Positions 1 to 8,660 of a stretch of 64,000 bases of DNA are shown in pieces. Every line of letters starts with the position of its first letter. Position 1 is the first letter of the stretch. Made by a program: the position numbers and the translations under genes. The notes under the pieces were generated by a model, which made no database searches, was not told where the DNA came from, and saw only the letters and a program-made list of their open reading frames with translations. Source of the stretch: JBKQWK01 sp052139595 (lineage in GTDB: Bacteria > Actinomycetota > Thermoleophilia > UBA2241); the NCBI GenBank assembly GCA_052139595.1, contig JBKQWK010000216.1, forward strand, positions 1 through 64,000, read 5' to 3'.

Positions 1-489
1 CTCACGGCGGGTCGCAACCCGGTACGCGTGGTTGTCAGTCGTAGCGGCGTTCTGCCACCGCAGGCGAAGCTCATTGCCAGCGACGATGCGCCGACGATTC
101 TCCTCTGTGACCGTTTGCCCGCCGGCCAGATCAGCGCTACCTATGCTGCCCACGTCGAGGTCATCGAAACTGGCGGTGACCTGGCGACCGGCCTGGCCGA
201 GTTGGCACATCGTGGTTTGCTCGACATCATCTGCGAGGGCGGGCCGACGATCGCCGCTGCCCTGCTTGAGGCTGGTCTGCTCGATCGCCTGATGCTCTTC
301 GTGGCGCCGCTCGTGATTGGGCGCGGTGCCGCCGATCTGTTTGCCACCACCGCAGTCGAGCACGTCGCTGCTGCGCGTTGTCTGCGCGCGGTTGAGTGGC
401 GTCAGGTCGGCCCTGACCTCCTGTTTGAAGGCCGGCTGCCGACCGATGAAAGCGAAACTAGTGGCGAGCGCAAGAAGAGAGAGGCCTAA
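1..489 (+). CDS. ribD: RibD, C-terminal reductase part (5' end cut off by window)
   Basis: The frame is open from the first base of the window, so only the last ~162 codons of the gene are present. The visible part is the C-terminal reductase domain of the bifunctional riboflavin enzyme, which reduces the ribosyl side chain with NADPH. It contains the conserved segment 'DIICEGGPTIAAALL' followed by 'LLDRLMLFVAPLVIGRG', typical of the RibD/HTP reductase fold. The deaminase domain should lie upstream, outside the window. The gene ends 2 bases before ribE, and ribE, ribBA and ribH follow, so it heads or continues a riboflavin operon. The identity rests on both motifs and context. A stand-alone reductase without a deaminase domain cannot be excluded from this fragment. 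Confidence 0.9.
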   Translation, partial: LTAGRNPVRVVVSRSGVLPPQAKLIASDDAPTILLCDRLPAGQISATYAAHVEVIETGGDLATGLAELAHRGLLDIICEGGPTIAAALLEAGLLDRLMLFVAPLVIGRGAADLFATTAVEHVAAARCLRAVEWRQVGPDLLFEGRLPTDESETSGERKKREA

Positions 490-491
490 CC

Positions 492-1136
492 ATGTTCACG
501 GGCATCGTCGAGGAAGTTGGCACACTGCGCGCCGTGCGCATTGGCAGTCTTTCCGCCGAGATCGAGGTGGCCGCGCAGCTGGTGCTCGAAGGTACGGTGG
601 TGGGTGACTCGATCCTTATGCAGGGAGTCTGTCTCACGGTGACGCGCCTGGGCAGCGGATTCTTCGCGGCCGACGCCCAACCCGAGACAGTGCGCCGTAC
701 AACCCTGGCCGCCCTGAAACCAGGGACACCGCTCAATCTTGAACGGGCCCTCACGCTGAGCAAAGGTCTTGGTGGCCACCTGGTCCAGGGTCATGTCGAT
801 GATGTCGGTTCAATTGAGTCGATCAGGCCCGAGGGCAACGCGCAGGTTGTCACGATCACGTTGCCGACGGAGGTCGCGAGACTGTGTGTAGACCAGGGTT
901 CAATCGCCGTCGATGGCATCAGTCTCACCATTGTCCAGGTACGCGACTCGACACTACGGGTCTCGGTGATCCCGCACAGCGTGCAGACGACGACCATCGC
1001 CCACTTGCGTCCGGGCGCTCACGTCAATCTGGAGGCCGACTTGATCGGCAGATATGTCTACGCGTTCCTCCAGCGTCGTGCTGGCGCCAGTGAGGGAATT
1101 TCCTGGGAGAAGCTCTCAGAAGCGGGGTTCGTATGA
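492..1136 (+). CDS. ribE: Riboflavin synthase alpha subunit
   Basis: A 214-residue protein starting '[10 protein letters not shown]', the signature N-terminus of riboflavin synthase, which dismutates two 6,7-dimethyl-8-ribityllumazine molecules into riboflavin. It has the usual two tandem lumazine-binding barrels (about residues 1-87 and 97-185). '[13 protein letters not shown]' closes the first and 'VDGISLTI' opens the core of the second. The length matches the family (200-220 residues). The start is an ATG 2 bases after the ribD stop, and the stop overlaps the ribBA start by 4 bases (ATGA), so translation is probably coupled. I see nothing unusual in it. Confidence 0.96.
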   Translation: MFTGIVEEVGTLRAVRIGSLSAEIEVAAQLVLEGTVVGDSILMQGVCLTVTRLGSGFFAADAQPETVRRTTLAALKPGTPLNLERALTLSKGLGGHLVQGHVDDVGSIESIRPEGNAQVVTITLPTEVARLCVDQGSIAVDGISLTIVQVRDSTLRVSVIPHSVQTTTIAHLRPGAHVNLEADLIGRYVYAFLQRRAGASEGISWEKLSEAGFV

Positions 1137-2509
1137 GCACAAGCACGCCAGAAGACAACGGTCGCGACAAGTTTGCGGCTACCACTGATCCGCTCGCAGT
1201 GAGCGAAATCGTCTGTAACAGCGATCACTTCGGCGACCCGCGCGGCGCCACGTCAGTCGCTGCCTGCGCTAAGGAAGCGCCCTTTGCCACGATCGAAGAA
1301 GCGCTGGCCGACATGCGCGCCGGCAAGATGGTCATCGTCTGCGATGACGAAGCCCGCGAGAATGAGGGCGACCTCACTATGGCAGCTCAGTTTGCCAGTC
1401 GCGAGACAATCAACTTCATGGCCAAACACGGTCGCGGACTCATCTGTCTGGCGCTCACACCTGAACGCTGTACGCAGCTCAATCTGCCGCCGATGGTGAC
1501 CGCCAACAAGGCACGGTATCAGACGGCGTTCACCGTCTCGATCGAAGCCCGTGACGGAGTCACGACTGGCATTTCGGCAGCCGACCGAGCGCATACGGTT
1601 CAGGTTGTCATTGACCCTGCCAGCACGCCTGACGATCTCGTGCAACCGGGCCACGTCTTTCCGCTGGAGGCGAAGCCTGGGGGAGTGCTCGAGCGCACCG
1701 GTCAGACAGAGGCCGGTGTTGACCTCGCCCGATTGGCTGGGCTCACGCCGGCGGCGGTGATCTGTGAGGTCATGAACGACGACGGCACTATGGCGCGCGT
1801 CCCCGACCTGATGCCTTACGCCTTGCATCACGATCTGAAAATTGTCACCGTGGCGGATCTCATCGAGTACCGGCGGCGCACGGAAAAGCTCGTACGTCGC
1901 GCCGCCGAGGCTCACCTGCCGACCAAGTACGGCGATTTTCGCGCCATCGGCTATGAGTCGCTCGTAGATGGTGCGCATCACATGGCCATGGTCAAGGGCG
2001 ACGTTCAGGGCAAGGAGAACGTGCTCGTGCGGGTACACTCCGAGTGTCTCACCGGCGATGTCTTCGGCTCGCTGCGCTGCGACTGCGGCGACCAGCTCGC
2101 CGCGGCCATGATGCGGGTCGAAGAGGAAGGTGAGGGCGTAGTTCTGTACATGCGCCAGGAGGGACGCGGCATCGGCTTGCTCAACAAGCTGCGTGCTTAC
2201 GCACTGCAAGAGCAAGGTCGCGATACCGTGCAGGCCAACATCGAGCTTGGCTTCGCGCCCGATTTGCGCGACTACGGCATCGGTGCCCAGATTCTCGTTG
2301 ACCTGGGGCTGACGACCATTCGCATCATGACCAACAACCCAGTCAAGATCGTCGGCCTCGAAGGATACGGACTGCGCGTCACTGAGCGTGTGCCGATTGA
2401 GGTCGCCCCGCAAACCGAAAACCTGCGCTACCTGCGCACCAAGCGCGACAAGATGGGCCATCTTCTTGAACACAGCACGCTGACGGTACATGAAGATGAA
2501 CAGGACTGA
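1133..2509 (+). CDS. ribBA: Bifunctional DHBP synthase / GTP cyclohydrolase II
   Basis: A 458-residue fusion that makes both riboflavin precursors. Residues about 53-255 form 3,4-dihydroxy-2-butanone-4-phosphate synthase, with the acidic metal-binding motif '[10 protein letters not shown]' at 71-80. Residues about 262-440 form GTP cyclohydrolase II, with zinc ligands Cys305, Cys316 and Cys318 in '[19 protein letters not shown]' and 'RQEGRGIGL' just after. The N-terminus has a ~50-residue extension before the first domain that is longer than in most RibBA proteins. It is low in conserved motifs and may be partly untranslated if a later start is used. The ATG at 1133 overlaps the ribE stop, which favours this start. 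Confidence 0.95.
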   Translation: MSTSTPEDNGRDKFAATTDPLAVSEIVCNSDHFGDPRGATSVAACAKEAPFATIEEALADMRAGKMVIVCDDEARENEGDLTMAAQFASRETINFMAKHGRGLICLALTPERCTQLNLPPMVTANKARYQTAFTVSIEARDGVTTGISAADRAHTVQVVIDPASTPDDLVQPGHVFPLEAKPGGVLERTGQTEAGVDLARLAGLTPAAVICEVMNDDGTMARVPDLMPYALHHDLKIVTVADLIEYRRRTEKLVRRAAEAHLPTKYGDFRAIGYESLVDGAHHMAMVKGDVQGKENVLVRVHSECLTGDVFGSLRCDCGDQLAAAMMRVEEEGEGVVLYMRQEGRGIGLLNKLRAYALQEQGRDTVQANIELGFAPDLRDYGIGAQILVDLGLTTIRIMTNNPVKIVGLEGYGLRVTERVPIEVAPQTENLRYLRTKRDKMGHLLEHSTLTVHEDEQD

Positions 2510-2551
2510 AGACACAGGCGTATCGCCACGATCGCAAAGGAGCTGAAGAAA

Positions 2552-3016
2552 ATGACCAGCTACGAAGGGATGCTGAACGGCAAAGGGCTGCGCTTCGCGC
2601 TGGTCGTCGGCAGGTTCAACGAGTTCATCTCGCTGCGTCTGTACGATGGTGCTCTCGACTGTCTGCGTCGCCATGATGTTGACGACGCCGGCATCGATGT
2701 AGCCTGGGTGCCGGGAGCGTTCGAAATGCCACTGGTAGCACAGCGTCTGGCGGCCAGCGGTGCATACGATGCCGTCGTCTGCCTGGGGGCCGTGATCCGT
2801 GGAGGCACGCCGCACTTTGACTATGTCGCCGCTGAAGCCGCCAAGGGGATCGCCAAGGTGAGTCTCGACAGTGGCGTACCCGTGGTCTTCGGTGTGCTTA
2901 CCACGGACACGATCGAGCAGGCCATAGAGCGGGCCGGCACAAAGGCCGGCAACAAGGGTTGGTCGGCAGCTCTGACGGCCCTGGAGATGGCCAGCCTGTT
3001 CCACGTCCTGCCGTGA
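2552..3016 (+). CDS. ribH: 6,7-dimethyl-8-ribityllumazine synthase
   Basis: A 154-residue lumazine synthase, the penultimate enzyme of riboflavin synthesis; it condenses the RibBA product with the pyrimidinedione. Family landmarks are '[15 protein letters not shown]', the phosphate-binding loop '[14 protein letters not shown]' containing the catalytic histidine, and '[16 protein letters not shown]'. Length is normal for an icosahedral-type subunit. A good ribosome-binding site (AAAGGAG, 2536-2542) lies 9 bases before the ATG, and a 42-base gap separates it from ribBA. It is the last gene of the riboflavin run. The next gene, rpmB, is on the other strand. Confidence 0.96.
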   Translation: MTSYEGMLNGKGLRFALVVGRFNEFISLRLYDGALDCLRRHDVDDAGIDVAWVPGAFEMPLVAQRLAASGAYDAVVCLGAVIRGGTPHFDYVAAEAAKGIAKVSLDSGVPVVFGVLTTDTIEQAIERAGTKAGNKGWSAALTALEMASLFHVLP

Positions 3017-3066
3017 AGCCGCCCTCGGCGGCGGGGAGTCACTTCGTGCCGCCGCGCGGGGACGCA

Positions 3067-3103
3067 GAAAAACACCCCCGCGGTGACATGAACCTCGGGG
3101 GTG
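3067..3103 (-). terminator. Intrinsic terminator of rpmB
   Basis: Arms CACCCCCG (3073-3080) and CGGGGGTG (3096-3103) are perfect inverted repeats. Read on the minus strand, the stem is followed by five T (complement of 3068-3072). This is the orientation needed to end the rpmB transcript. The plus-strand side has no comparable T-run, so it is a weaker terminator for ribH. Confidence 0.75.
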
Positions 3104-3138
3104 ACGTTGCTTTGGTTACACTTGCGCCGACCTGCTGG

Positions 3139-3330
3139 TTACAGCGCCTTCTGCACGCGGCCCGATTTGAGGCAGCGCGTGCAGACGTACGCCGACTGGG
3201 GGCGACCGTCTTTAACGATGCGAATGCGCTGCAGATTCGGGCTGAAACGGCGCTTGGTAGCGCGGTTGGAATGGCTGCGACTCTGTCCGACGACAGGCGC
3301 CTTACCACAGGCAACACAGACTTTCGACAT
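3139..3330 (-). CDS. rpmB: 50S ribosomal protein L28
   Basis: A 63-residue basic protein with the L28 pattern: '[20 protein letters not shown]', then '[17 protein letters not shown]', then '[11 protein letters not shown]'. The CxxC pair near the N-terminus and the CxxC near the C-terminus make this the zinc-binding form of L28. It is transcribed alone on the minus strand, with its own promoter upstream and terminator downstream. A GAGGG ribosome-binding site lies 7 bases before the ATG. Divergent placement next to DUF1858/Asp23/fakA genes is a familiar arrangement in Gram-positive lineages. Confidence 0.97.
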   Translation of the reverse strand: MSKVCVACGKAPVVGQSRSHSNRATKRRFSPNLQRIRIVKDGRPQSAYVCTRCLKSGRVQKAL

Positions 3331-3366
3331 AGGTGATCCCTCAACTTGATTACGTGCCGGGGCGAA

Positions 3367-3395
3367 AGTATGCTACAGCCGCTCCGACAAAGCAA
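3367..3395 (-). promoter_or_regulatory. Likely sigma-70-type promoter of rpmB
   Basis: On the minus strand, TTGCTT (3390-3395) and CATACT (3367-3372) are 17 bases apart, close to the -35/-10 consensus, about 37 bases before the rpmB start codon. Assigned by eye; not tested. Confidence 0.5.
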
Positions 3396-3442
3396 ACGTC
3401 GTGGCAGTAGCTCTCGTGCTTGGCCGTCGGTTTTGAGGTTGA

Positions 3443-3664
3443 ATGGCGCTGTTCAACAAGGAAATGTTGATCATTGAGGCGCTCGAGAAGCATCCCGACG
3501 CGGGCGCCGTTTTCGAACAGTACGGCATGTCCTGTTGCATCTGTATGGGTGCGACCATCGAGTCGATTGAGGCAGGCGCGATCATGCACGCCATTGACCC
3601 CCAGATTGTCGTTGACCAGCTCAGTCGCCTCGGGCTCGATCGGCTCGTGAACGAGGCGTCTTGA
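3443..3664 (+). CDS. DUF1858-type small disulfide/redox protein
   Basis: A 73-residue protein with the DUF1858 layout: a short helix 'ALEKHPDAGAVFEQYG', then 'MSCCICMGATIESIEAGAI', then a helical tail. The Cys-rich turn (Cys-Cys-x-Cys followed by Met-Gly) corresponds to the CxxC-G motif of the family, here with an extra cysteine. DUF1858 domains occur mostly in anaerobes, alone or fused to hybrid-cluster or iron-sulfur proteins; their exact role is not settled. It starts the plus-strand run that includes the Asp23-like gene and fakA. GAGG lies just before the ATG. Confidence 0.75.
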   Translation: MALFNKEMLIIEALEKHPDAGAVFEQYGMSCCICMGATIESIEAGAIMHAIDPQIVVDQLSRLGLDRLVNEAS

Positions 3665-3698
3665 TATCGGCAACGCAGCAGCGCTCGTGGCCGCATCA

Positions 3699-4049
3699 AT
3701 GATTACTCTCGATTTACACTCTTCGCTCAAGGGCGACGTTGTCGTCGCCGATGTCGTTGCGGCCAAACTTGCCGGTCAAGCCGCGCGCACGACGTACGGG
3801 GTTGTAGGCATGCACCGTTCACCGATGCGTAAGATCACGCAACTGCTCCATGGAGCGTTGACCGATGGTGTCCAGATCGAGAATGAAGGTGCAGCGGCAC
3901 GTATCACTCTCCACGTGGTTATGGAGCGAGGCATTAATCTGGCGCAGGTTACCGCCAACCTGAAGGAGCAGGTGCGTTATCAGGTGGAGCACCTCGGCGG
4001 CGTACCGGTGAGTGAGGTCGTCGTCAGCGTTGAGGACCTGCAGGAGTGA
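3699..4049 (+). CDS. Asp23/Gls24 family protein
   Basis: About 116 residues with the Asp23 (alkaline shock protein) fold pattern 'VVADVVAAKLAGQAARTTYGVVGM', then 'GAAARITLHVVMERGINLAQVTANLKEQVRYQVE' and a C-terminal 'SEVVVSVEDL'. Members directly upstream of fakA are a conserved pair in Gram-positive bacteria, suggesting a link to envelope or fatty-acid metabolism. The biochemical role is unknown. I chose ATG 3699; an in-frame GTG at 3687 would add four residues, and neither has a strong ribosome-binding site. Its stop overlaps the GTG start of fakA. Confidence 0.85.
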   Translation: MITLDLHSSLKGDVVVADVVAAKLAGQAARTTYGVVGMHRSPMRKITQLLHGALTDGVQIENEGAAARITLHVVMERGINLAQVTANLKEQVRYQVEHLGGVPVSEVVVSVEDLQE

Positions 4050-5647
4050 ACGCTCGTGACGCGGCGCTCGACCTGGTTGGCGGAGCGCTGGTGGCCGTTG
4101 AAGCCGAGCGAGAAATCATCAACGATCTCAATGTGTATCCCGTTCCGGACGGCGATACGGGCACCAACCTGGCGTTGACCGTGCGGGCCGTGACCGAAGA
4201 ACTCGACCAGTCACCGGCGAGTGATCTTGCCACGGTGGCGGCGGCGATCACTAAAGGTTCGCTGATGGGCGCCCGCGGTAACTCCGGCGTGATCCTTTCG
4301 CAGATCGTCCGGGGAGCGTGCGACGTCATTGCCGCCTCCGAGCGAGTCGACGCGACCGTGTTTCGAGCGGCCCTGCGCGAAGCTGCCAATGCAGCCTACC
4401 GCGCGGTCAAGCAGCCAGTCGAGGGCACAATGCTCACGGTAGTTCGCGAAATGGCCGCGGCGGCACAGTCTGCCCCGGCGTCGTTCGGCATGGTCGAACT
4501 GGTCGATCTCGTTGAAGACGCCGGCCGGGTCGCCGTCGAGCGCACGACCAGCCAGCTTGCTGCCCTGCGCTCTGCTGGCGTCGTCGATGCCGGCGGCTAC
4601 GGACTGCTTGTGCTCTATCGCGGTCTCACCGAAGCGTTGCCGGATGTGCAGCGTGGAGCCGCCAGCGGTCGCCGGCACAGGCCGGCGCCGGTCAGCACGC
4701 GCGAGCCGGCCGGCGGTGTCAGCGAGCTGTCGCCGTTTCGCTACTGCACCAGCCTCTTGATCAGCGGCGACAACCTCGTCCGCGAAACGCTCGAAAGCCT
4801 TCTCTCGTCGATGGGCGACAGTAGCTTGGTGGTTGGCAATGACCATATGCTCAAGATCCATGTGCACACGGACGATCCGGGCGCCGTCCTCAGTCAGGCT
4901 GTCGCTCTGGGCGCGATAAGTGAAGTCGAGATCAACGACATGCATGCGCAGACGCGCGACCGTGATGCCCGCTTGCAGGCACCACGTCCACAAGACACGG
5001 CAGTTGTGGCCGTGGTTGCGGGCGAGGGCAACAAAGACCTCTTTCGCGCCCTGGGCGTAGCGGCCGTGGTCGATGGCGGCCAGTCAATGAATCCGAGTGC
5101 GGCGCAGCTGCTCGATGCGGTTACCGGACTCGTGAGCGACGAGATCGTGCTGCTCCCGAACAACGGCAATGTAATCCTGACCGCCGAGCAGGCCGCCGGC
5201 ATGAGCGAGCGTCACATTGCTGTTGTGCCGACCGTCAGTATCCCCTCCGGCTTGGCGGCCATGGTGGTTTTCGATCCTCACAGCGACGCTATCGGTAACG
5301 CTCAGGCCATGAAGGAGGCAATCGCTGGGGTGCGCAATGCTGAGATCACGTACGCCGTGCGCGACAGTGAACTCGACGGGATGCCCGTGAAAGCGGGCCA
5401 GGCGATGGGCATCGTCGACGGTCGGCTCATTGCTGCTGATGACGATCTGGTTGGCGTTTTTGCCCGCGTGATGACGGAGTTCGCCACCAGCCAGCCTGAG
5501 GTTGTGACCGTGCTGACGGCGCTCAACGGTTCAGCAGTGAGCGCCGTCGATCTCGAGGCCGCGGCACGCGCCGCCTGTCCGGCGGCCGAAATCGAGTTTC
5601 ATGCCGGCGGGCAGCCGCTGTACCCGATCCTGGCGAGCGCCGAGTGA
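4046..5647 (+). CDS. fakA: Fatty acid kinase catalytic subunit FakA (DAK2-domain)
   Basis: A 533-residue protein with an N-terminal DhaL/DAK2 kinase domain (about 1-200) and a C-terminal DegV/DAK1-like region (about 300-530). The magnesium/ATP site 'NVYPVPDGDTGTN' lies at residues 29-41, with the conserved Asp35 and Asp37. The C-terminal part has the expected 'GGQSMNPS' and 'LLPNNGNVILTAEQAA' segments. FakA phosphorylates fatty acids held by FakB proteins, feeding exogenous fatty acids to phospholipid synthesis. The next gene is a DegV/FakB protein overlapping by 4 bases, which fits that role. Starts at GTG overlapping the upstream stop. Confidence 0.9.
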   Translation: MNARDAALDLVGGALVAVEAEREIINDLNVYPVPDGDTGTNLALTVRAVTEELDQSPASDLATVAAAITKGSLMGARGNSGVILSQIVRGACDVIAASERVDATVFRAALREAANAAYRAVKQPVEGTMLTVVREMAAAAQSAPASFGMVELVDLVEDAGRVAVERTTSQLAALRSAGVVDAGGYGLLVLYRGLTEALPDVQRGAASGRRHRPAPVSTREPAGGVSELSPFRYCTSLLISGDNLVRETLESLLSSMGDSSLVVGNDHMLKIHVHTDDPGAVLSQAVALGAISEVEINDMHAQTRDRDARLQAPRPQDTAVVAVVAGEGNKDLFRALGVAAVVDGGQSMNPSAAQLLDAVTGLVSDEIVLLPNNGNVILTAEQAAGMSERHIAVVPTVSIPSGLAAMVVFDPHSDAIGNAQAMKEAIAGVRNAEITYAVRDSELDGMPVKAGQAMGIVDGRLIAADDDLVGVFARVMTEFATSQPEVVTVLTALNGSAVSAVDLEAAARAACPAAEIEFHAGGQPLYPILASAE

Positions 5648-6504
5648 GCCTGCTTACGCTCGCCAATACGGCGATCGTCGTCGATTCCACGTGTGACCCG
5701 CCGGAAGGCTACCTTGAGCAGGCGGGTCTCTTCATGGTGCCCCTGACCGTCCACTTTGGCGACGAAACCTATCGCGACCAGATCGACCTCAGCTTCGACG
5801 AGTTCAAGGCGAAGCTGCTGGCGGCAACGACGCTGCCGACGACGTCGCAACCAACGGTGGCTCAGTTCAAACGGTGCTACCTTGACGTCGCCGCCCGCTA
5901 TGAGCATGTCTTCAGCCTGCACATCTCGACAAAGATGAGCGGCACGGCCGACGCGGCTTTGGCGGCGGCGGCCGATTTTGCCAACGTTGACGTTGTCGAT
6001 ACGCATCTGGTCAGCACGACGATCTCGCTCCTCGTCGATCGCCTGCGCACACGGTTGGCGACCGGCATCAATCGTGACGATGCACGCGCCTACATTGACT
6101 TCTTTTGCAGCCATAGTCATACGATCGTTCACGCTGGCACACTTGAGTACCTGCGCCGCGGTGGCCGCATCGGCGCTGCCGCCTCGGTGATCGGTGGCCT
6201 GCTCAGCATCCACCCCGTCATTCAGGTTGCCGACGGCGAGATGTCGCCCTACACGAAAGCTCGTGGTCCGCAGCGGGCGCAAGCGGCCATGGTTGAGTTT
6301 CTGGTCAAGCACAGTAGCCTCAACGACAGTCTTTTCATCGCGCTCATAGATGCCATGAGCCCGCCTGGTGCCCTGGACTCGCTGGCAAGCGATATTTTCG
6401 CCGCGCGTCCCAATGCCGAGATCGTCATGACAGGCCGTACCGGAGCCGTGGTCGGTACACACATTGGCCCCAACACATCAGCGTTCGCTATGATTGCTGA
6501 GTGA
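5644..6504 (+). CDS. fakB: DegV family fatty-acid-binding protein (FakB-like)
   Basis: A 286-residue DegV protein. The N-terminus 'AIVVDSTCDPPEGYLEQAG' matches the family's phosphate/fatty-acid head-group loop, followed by 'PLTVHFGDETYRDQIDLS', 'TTSQPT' and 'KMSGTADAA'. The C-terminal domain has 'YLRRGGRIGAAASVIGGLLSIHPV', also diagnostic. DegV/FakB proteins bind a fatty acid and present its carboxyl to FakA. The direct 4-base overlap with fakA supports a dedicated pair. The symbol is by function and context; substrate chain preference cannot be read from the sequence. Confidence 0.88.
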   Translation: MSLLTLANTAIVVDSTCDPPEGYLEQAGLFMVPLTVHFGDETYRDQIDLSFDEFKAKLLAATTLPTTSQPTVAQFKRCYLDVAARYEHVFSLHISTKMSGTADAALAAAADFANVDVVDTHLVSTTISLLVDRLRTRLATGINRDDARAYIDFFCSHSHTIVHAGTLEYLRRGGRIGAAASVIGGLLSIHPVIQVADGEMSPYTKARGPQRAQAAMVEFLVKHSSLNDSLFIALIDAMSPPGALDSLASDIFAARPNAEIVMTGRTGAVVGTHIGPNTSAFAMIAE

Positions 6505-8660
6505 CTGGACCGCAGATTGTCGTCCCGTTTGCCGGGGGTCGATACAAACAGCGACCGTTGCCGACAGCGCTCTCCGTTGACTCGTCCTTTCTGACTCGTC
6601 CGCTGGCCGCCGTGACTGACGTCACGCCGGCTTTGGCCAAGCGTTTGACTGGGCTTGGCCTGGAAACCATCGGCGACTTGCTTGAGCACGTTCCTCACCG
6701 CTATGCCGACTATCGTGACCGACGCACGATCGCGGAACTTCGCGTCGGCGAGGAAGCGACAATTCGTGGCGTCGTTGAACAGATCCGTGGCGAGCGAACC
6801 TTGCGGCAGCACGTGGCCGTTGTGCATGCACTGGTCAGCGATGGCAGTGGTGTGGTCGACGCGACGTGGTTCAATCAGCTCTACCTGACCAAGGTCATCA
6901 TCGCGGGCATGACAATCAGTCTGCGAGGCGTCTTCAAGCCGGCAGGGCGAAGGCCTACCTTTCTCGTCAAAGCGCACGAACTTCTCGGCGAGGACAGTGA
7001 CAGCTTGCACACCGAAGGCCTCGTACCGGTGTATCCGGCCAGCGAGGCCGTTTCTGCCCGCCAGCTACGCACCTTGCTGCACACCGTTTTGCCCCTGGCA
7101 CGTCGCATGCCCGATCCTTTGCCGGCGCGTGTGCGGGCCCGCGAAGACCTGCCGACAAGGGCTGCTGCCGTGCTGGCGATACACCTGCCACGTTCACTCA
7201 ACGAAGCCGACGTGGCCCGAGCGCGCCTGGTCCTCGAAGAACTCATTCTGCTTCAAGTCGGACTCTTGCTCCATAAAGTACGCGAACGAGCCTGGGCCAC
7301 GGCGCCGGCACTAGTGCCGCCAGGCGCTGCCGCACGGCAGTTCATGGCGGCGCTGCCGTTTGCCCTCACGGAACACCAGCTTCAAGCGGTCGCCGAGATC
7401 GAAGCAGACCTGCAGCAAACAGCGCCGATGCGCCGTTTACTACAGGGTGACGTCGGTGCTGGCAAGACGATCGTGGCTCTCTATGCTCTGCTGCGCGCCG
7501 TCGAGAATGGCTATCAGGGAGCGCTCATGGCGCCGACTGAAACGCTGGCGGAGCAGCATGCCGCCACGGCAGCCGAACGCCTCGGCGACTTGGCAAAGAT
7601 CGAGCTACTCACTTCTCGTCTGACGGCCGCCGAGCGTCGAGCTGTGCTGGCGCACATCGTTTCGGGCGAGGCACAGATCATCATCGGCACCCATGCGCTG
7701 ATCCAGAGCGACGTGCACTTTGCGCGACTTGGTGTGGCAGTTGTCGATGAGCAGCACCGCTTCGGTGTGGCCGCTCGTGACGAGCTGGCTCGCAGCGCCA
7801 CCAACCAGACGCAGATGCCGCACCTGCTGTACATGACGGCCACACCCATTCCGCGCACATTGGCGCTGACAGTCTATGGCGACCTTGACGTTTCGGTGGT
7901 CGCCGAGATGCCGGCAGGGCGGCTGCCGGTGCAGACGCGCCTGGTTGATGAATCGCAGCGCCCACAGGCGTACGACTGGGTGCGCCGACAGCTCGACAAG
8001 GGCCGGCAGGCGTATGTTGTCTGCCCGGCGATCGAGGAGTCGGAGTCGGTCCGCGCGGCGACCGCGATCGCCGAAGCAGCACGCCTGCAACGCGGCGAAC
8101 TGCGGGCCTACAGCGTTGCCGTTTTACACGGCCAGCTCAAAGCCGCCGAGCGCGAGCAGACGATGGCCGCGTTCAAGGGTGGGCTGGTGCAGGTACTGGT
8201 TGCCACAAGCCTCATTGAAGTCGGCATCGACGTTTCTAATGCAACTGTCATGATCGTTGAAGGCGCCGAGCGCTTTGGCCTCGCTCAGTTGCACCAGTTG
8301 CGCGGTCGAGTCGGTCGCGGTAAGGCGAAGTCGTACTGCCTGCTGTTCAGCGGCGCCACAGAAGGACCCGCCCGCCAGCGACTGAACGCTCTCCTCGCCA
8401 CGGTTGATGGATTCGCTCTGGCCGACAAGGATCTTGAGATTCGCGGCGAGGGACAGCTCTTTGGCCCGCGCCAGGCGGGCCTGAACGATCTCAAGCTGGC
8501 GCGCCTGGCGCGTGACCGTGATGCGGTTGCGCGGGCACGGGCCATCGCCGCCGACATTCTCGCCACGGACCCTCAGCTGACGCGTCCCGATCATCGGCCC
8601 CTTGCTGACGCGGTGCGCAGCGCTTTCGGCGGCGAGTTTGCCTGGCTGTTGAAGGCATGA
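6501..8660 (+). CDS. recG: ATP-dependent DNA helicase RecG
   Basis: A 719-residue superfamily 2 helicase that remodels stalled replication forks and branched DNA. The N-terminal wedge/OB region (about 30-260) contains 'HVPHRYADYRDRRTIAELRVGEEATIRG'. Walker A 'GDVGAGKT' is at about residue 316-323, and the DEAD-box equivalent 'DEQHRFGV' at about 415. 'YMTATPIPRT' (motif III) and 'ATSLIEVGIDV' with 'QLRGRVGRG' (motifs V/VI) follow. The length is typical or slightly long; the first ~40 residues are poorly conserved. GTG start overlaps the fakB stop by 4 bases. The placement after Asp23-fakA-degV is a common Gram-positive order. Confidence 0.96.
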   Translation: MTGPQIVVPFAGGRYKQRPLPTALSVDSSFLTRPLAAVTDVTPALAKRLTGLGLETIGDLLEHVPHRYADYRDRRTIAELRVGEEATIRGVVEQIRGERTLRQHVAVVHALVSDGSGVVDATWFNQLYLTKVIIAGMTISLRGVFKPAGRRPTFLVKAHELLGEDSDSLHTEGLVPVYPASEAVSARQLRTLLHTVLPLARRMPDPLPARVRAREDLPTRAAAVLAIHLPRSLNEADVARARLVLEELILLQVGLLLHKVRERAWATAPALVPPGAAARQFMAALPFALTEHQLQAVAEIEADLQQTAPMRRLLQGDVGAGKTIVALYALLRAVENGYQGALMAPTETLAEQHAATAAERLGDLAKIELLTSRLTAAERRAVLAHIVSGEAQIIIGTHALIQSDVHFARLGVAVVDEQHRFGVAARDELARSATNQTQMPHLLYMTATPIPRTLALTVYGDLDVSVVAEMPAGRLPVQTRLVDESQRPQAYDWVRRQLDKGRQAYVVCPAIEESESVRAATAIAEAARLQRGELRAYSVAVLHGQLKAAEREQTMAAFKGGLVQVLVATSLIEVGIDVSNATVMIVEGAERFGLAQLHQLRGRVGRGKAKSYCLLFSGATEGPARQRLNALLATVDGFALADKDLEIRGEGQLFGPRQAGLNDLKLARLARDRDAVARARAIAADILATDPQLTRPDHRPLADAVRSAFGGEFAWLLKA

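Noticed and set aside
1253..3004. A 583-codon open frame on the minus strand opposite ribBA and ribH
   Set aside because: It lies exactly antisense to two clear riboflavin genes, has no recognisable domain and no ribosome-binding site. Long antisense frames are expected in GC-rich DNA.
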